From Parietaria judaica (Eukaryota > Streptophyta > Magnoliopsida > Rosales > Urticaceae), in NCBI GenBank assembly GCA_954871525.1, contig OX940864.1, positions 16,672,001 through 16,736,000 on the forward strand: a stretch of 64,000 nt of DNA, written 5' to 3'. The notes under the pieces were generated by a model. It was not told the DNA's origin. It did not search any database and was given only the letters and a program-made list of their open reading frames with translations. Below, piece after piece: positions 61,605 to 64,000 of this stretch (the first letter of the stretch is position 1; every line of letters begins with the position of its first letter). The translations under genes were made by a program, and so were the position numbers.

Positions 61605-64000
61605 ATGTCTCGAAGAAGCGGCGGTAGTTCCGGGGGTCGGAGGACGGCTAGGAATTTGCAACCCCAATTTCTACAAGGGGGAACATCGGATACTTGTCCC
61701 GACGACTACATTCCCGTTAGGCTACCGGCAGAACTATTCCCTTCCCCTCACAATCCAGATTATCCCGACGATACAGTACGGTCTCTAAGACCTAGTCTAG
61801 TCCGGGCGGTGGCCCAACACCACGCCAATCCCGACCGTGTGCCCCCAGAGTTGGTCGACGCGGTGGCTCAATCTAGGGGGGGAAATAACGATCCTTTTTT
61901 CGATCTCATGTTTCGGGAAGGTGCCGATTACAGAGCTCAAGGTCCCGAAGGTGCCGATCCCGACGAAACTCAACGCCCCGAAGATGCCGATCCCGACCAA
62001 ACTCAACGCCCCCAAGGTGCCGATCCCGACGACTTTCAAACGCCGCCCTCGGTCCATGGATCAAATGTTGGGGTTTACTACCGCGGTTCTTCCAATCAAG
62101 ATAGCGGTGAAGCCTCCGTTGCCCGTCCTCGACGTGCTCGACGTCCTTCAACCGGGTAATAACCTTTATTCATTTGTTTATTTCATTAATTATTAATATT
62201 TATTAATTAATAAGTTAGTACTTAGAAATAATTAATTATTAATAATTAATAAATAATAATTAATAAATATTAATTACTTGAAAGTCTTAGTATGCTCTGT
62301 GGTTGCGGTTCCGACTGATCTTCCACATCAGAAACGATTTTCTTGAGATTTAATAATCATTTAATCATATTATCTTAATTATTTAATTTCGTTTAATTTT
62401 TTAACCTTAAATATTAAAGTTTAATTATTTTAGTTTAATTAATTAATTTGTCACGTCTCTTGAAAGTCTTAGTATGCTCTGTGGTTGCGGTTTCGACTGA
62501 TCTTCCACATCAGAAACGATTTTATTGAGATTTAATAAGTTAACGGGATTAAAAATGGTAATTTGTATGTGTGGTGATTATTATAAAGTTCTTAATGGAA
62601 TACGGTGTCTTAGAAAGATTGGTTTTTAAATAAGGTTTGCTTTGCAATCTCCTCCAAGCTAGCCTGGGAACCTCGGGGAGTTCTGTCTAGAAAAGCTTGG
62701 GCCTAAAGCGAGATCATAGCATCCTTTCCAGTCGATCTGGCCGTGGAACCTCGGGGAGTTCCGTCAAAAAGAGCTTGATAATGATTTCCACACATAGAAA
62801 ATACCATTTTTAATTTCGTTAACTCTTTTAATTAACTATATGAAATTTAATTTAATTAATATGATTAATGTTAAGATCTAATAAATGTAATATTTTTTGT
62901 AATACTTACTTTATTATTAATCCGATGTAATATTCCTTTGTTTTAACAGCGCAACTCCTTCGGCCCTGGCGTGGGGACGACCAAACACGGCCCCAGTGTG
63001 GGAATTTTTCCACGAAGATCGGCGGTTGGAGAATGGCGAACGCATCAAACTCGCCACGTGCAAAAAATGCGGCAAAGTACTAGACGCGATGGGTGACCTC
63101 GGAACCGGATACTTGAAAAGACACGCAAGAGCATGCTTCCCGACCGGGCAGCTCGAAGAGGTAAACACAGCACAGGTAAGTGCCCTTTCTGCAGTTAATT
63201 TACGGAAATGGACCCTCGAATGGATAATTTCTACGGGCGTGCCGCTGAGTTTTGTCGAAAATCCCAACCATACCCGATATATGCAAAGGATTAATCCAAC
63301 GTACCAGCAGTTTTCCCGTACAACTTATACCCAAGACATGGAAACCGCATATGCTATGCAAAAAAACCTTTTGGTCGATTTTTTTAAAATGTCTAGCATA
63401 AACTTCGCTTTTACCACCGACCTGTGGAGCGGTCCAAGTTTAAACGACTATATGAGTCTGACCGCCCATTACGTAGACGACGAGTGGAATCCATGTCAAA
63501 GGCTTTTAAACCTATCGCCATTCGAGGGTCGTCATACCGGGCAAAACATTGCTGAAAAATTAATTGCATTATTTAATGATTGGGGTTTACAAAACCGGGT
63601 AATTTCCATTACCTTAGACAATGCCGCAAACAACAACGCCGCGATTTTAATCTTGGAATCTAGTTTGCCCGGTTCGCCATTTAAAAATATTTTACATCAA
63701 CGTTGTGCTTGTCACATAATAAATTTAATTGCACGAACCGGCGAACATCAAATTGCTAACCATCTTGATAAAATACGCGGCATTGTTGATTGGATCCGGC
63801 ATCCTCAAACCACCGGTAGGTGGAGAAAGTTTTGTAAAGACCACAATCACCGCGCTAACAAGTTTGGTTTAGATAATAATACACGTTGGAACTCTACATA
63901 TTTAATGGTTTCAGTTGTTTGTAGACAGCGGCTGCCGTTAGACCACTTCCTCGGGATGGAACTCGAGCCACAGAACCGGATCACGGAGGCGGATTGGGAA
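61605..64000 (+). CDS. Ac-like hAT transposase, 5' part, open frame
   Basis: Exon 1 is 61605-62155 (start MSRRSGGSSGG). A GT-AG intron of 794 bp follows, and exon 2 runs from 62950 to beyond the window with no stop over 1051 bp. The join is in frame (STG|ATP). Exon 1 encodes a disordered N-terminus with the repeat GADPDETQRP (three copies, about residues 120-150), recalling the proline-rich repeats of Ac. Exon 2 has a BED zinc finger: APVWEFF, CKKCGKVL and GTGYLKRHARAC. Then follow the RNase H-like catalytic start FTTDLWSG and the second region ITLDNAANN, and CACHIINLIAR. The hATC dimerisation domain would be off the right edge. No stop or frameshift is visible, so this copy may be functional. 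Confidence 0.87.
62277..62540 (+). repeat. Direct repeat inside the Ac-like transposase intron
   Basis: About 78 bp at 62277-62354 recur at 62458-62535 with two or three changes (CTTGAAAGTCTTAGTATGCT, GATCTTCCACATCAGAAACG). A further pair, AACCTCGGGGAGTTC, lies at about 62670 and 62750. Confidence 0.9.

Larger units (their letters stand above)
61056..64000 (+). mobile_element. Ac-like hAT transposon, left part
   Basis: The left end TAGAGGTGAAA (61056-61066) agrees with the Ac terminus at 9 of 11 positions. A cluster of TCGCGA motifs follows, then promoter, N-terminal exon and a long open transposase exon that runs off the window. The right terminus and target duplication are outside. The left candidate target octamer is GGACCACC. 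Confidence 0.8.

Overview
The window is nuclear DNA from a flowering plant, most probably a eudicot. Spliceosomal GT-AG introns interrupt every gene. The genes are plant families (CYP76A-type P450s, PXC1-type receptor kinase, PP2-A13-type F-box protein, trihelix protein, plant KdtA), and the mobile elements are hAT, MULE and Ty3/gypsy. CYP76A P450s are best known from asterids, so an asterid is my guess; the sequence does not prove it. Coding exons are GC-rich and sit in very AT-rich introns and spacers.

Layout. 1-1.9 kb: 5' two exons of a CYP76A-like P450 (minus), last exon off the left edge. 2.1-3.7 kb: a non-autonomous MULE with long terminal inverted repeats nested in a hAT-like element. 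4.6-8.6 kb: a hAT element with perfect 8-bp target duplication and a decayed transposase. 10.4-15 kb: a decayed Ty3/gypsy element (minus). 15.05-29.54 kb: two related Mutator-like elements side by side in a TA microsatellite. The first (9.75 kb) carries a MuDR-type transposase and a Ulp1-like protease gene (Kaonashi-like arrangement). The second (4.7 kb) is non-autonomous, carries minisatellites and a rearranged pentatricopeptide (PPR) gene piece. 29.8-31.9 kb: a complete three-exon CYP76A-like P450 (minus). 33.3-36.3 kb: a complete 12-exon KDTA (Kdo transferase). 36.3-47.6 kb: gene-poor, with a solo LTR and a very young 1.5-kb LTR element nested at its edge. 47.8-50.6 kb: a PXC1-like LRR receptor kinase. 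51.2-54.4 kb: a seven-exon gene (minus) joining a trihelix DNA-binding domain to a bacterial-type UMP kinase. 55.1-56.8 kb: a PP2-A13-like F-box gene (minus). 56.8-61 kb: gene-poor. 61.06 kb to the right edge: the 5' part of an Ac-like hAT with an open transposase frame and a cluster of TCGCGA subterminal motifs.

The five host genes in the right half (P450-B, KDTA, PXC1-like, trihelix-UMP kinase, F-box) look intact: my exon joins keep frame from start to stop. They are unrelated functionally and form no operon-like unit. The two P450s share intron positions and strand and are probably tandem duplicates pushed about 28 kb apart by the transposon block. The least explained signal is inside the two MULEs. 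A short motif, TTAGACAG on the sense strand (CTGTCTAA on the other), recurs in nearly every intron of both genes of the first MULE and makes up the minisatellites of both elements, including an array built of only two unit lengths, about 240 and 177 bp.
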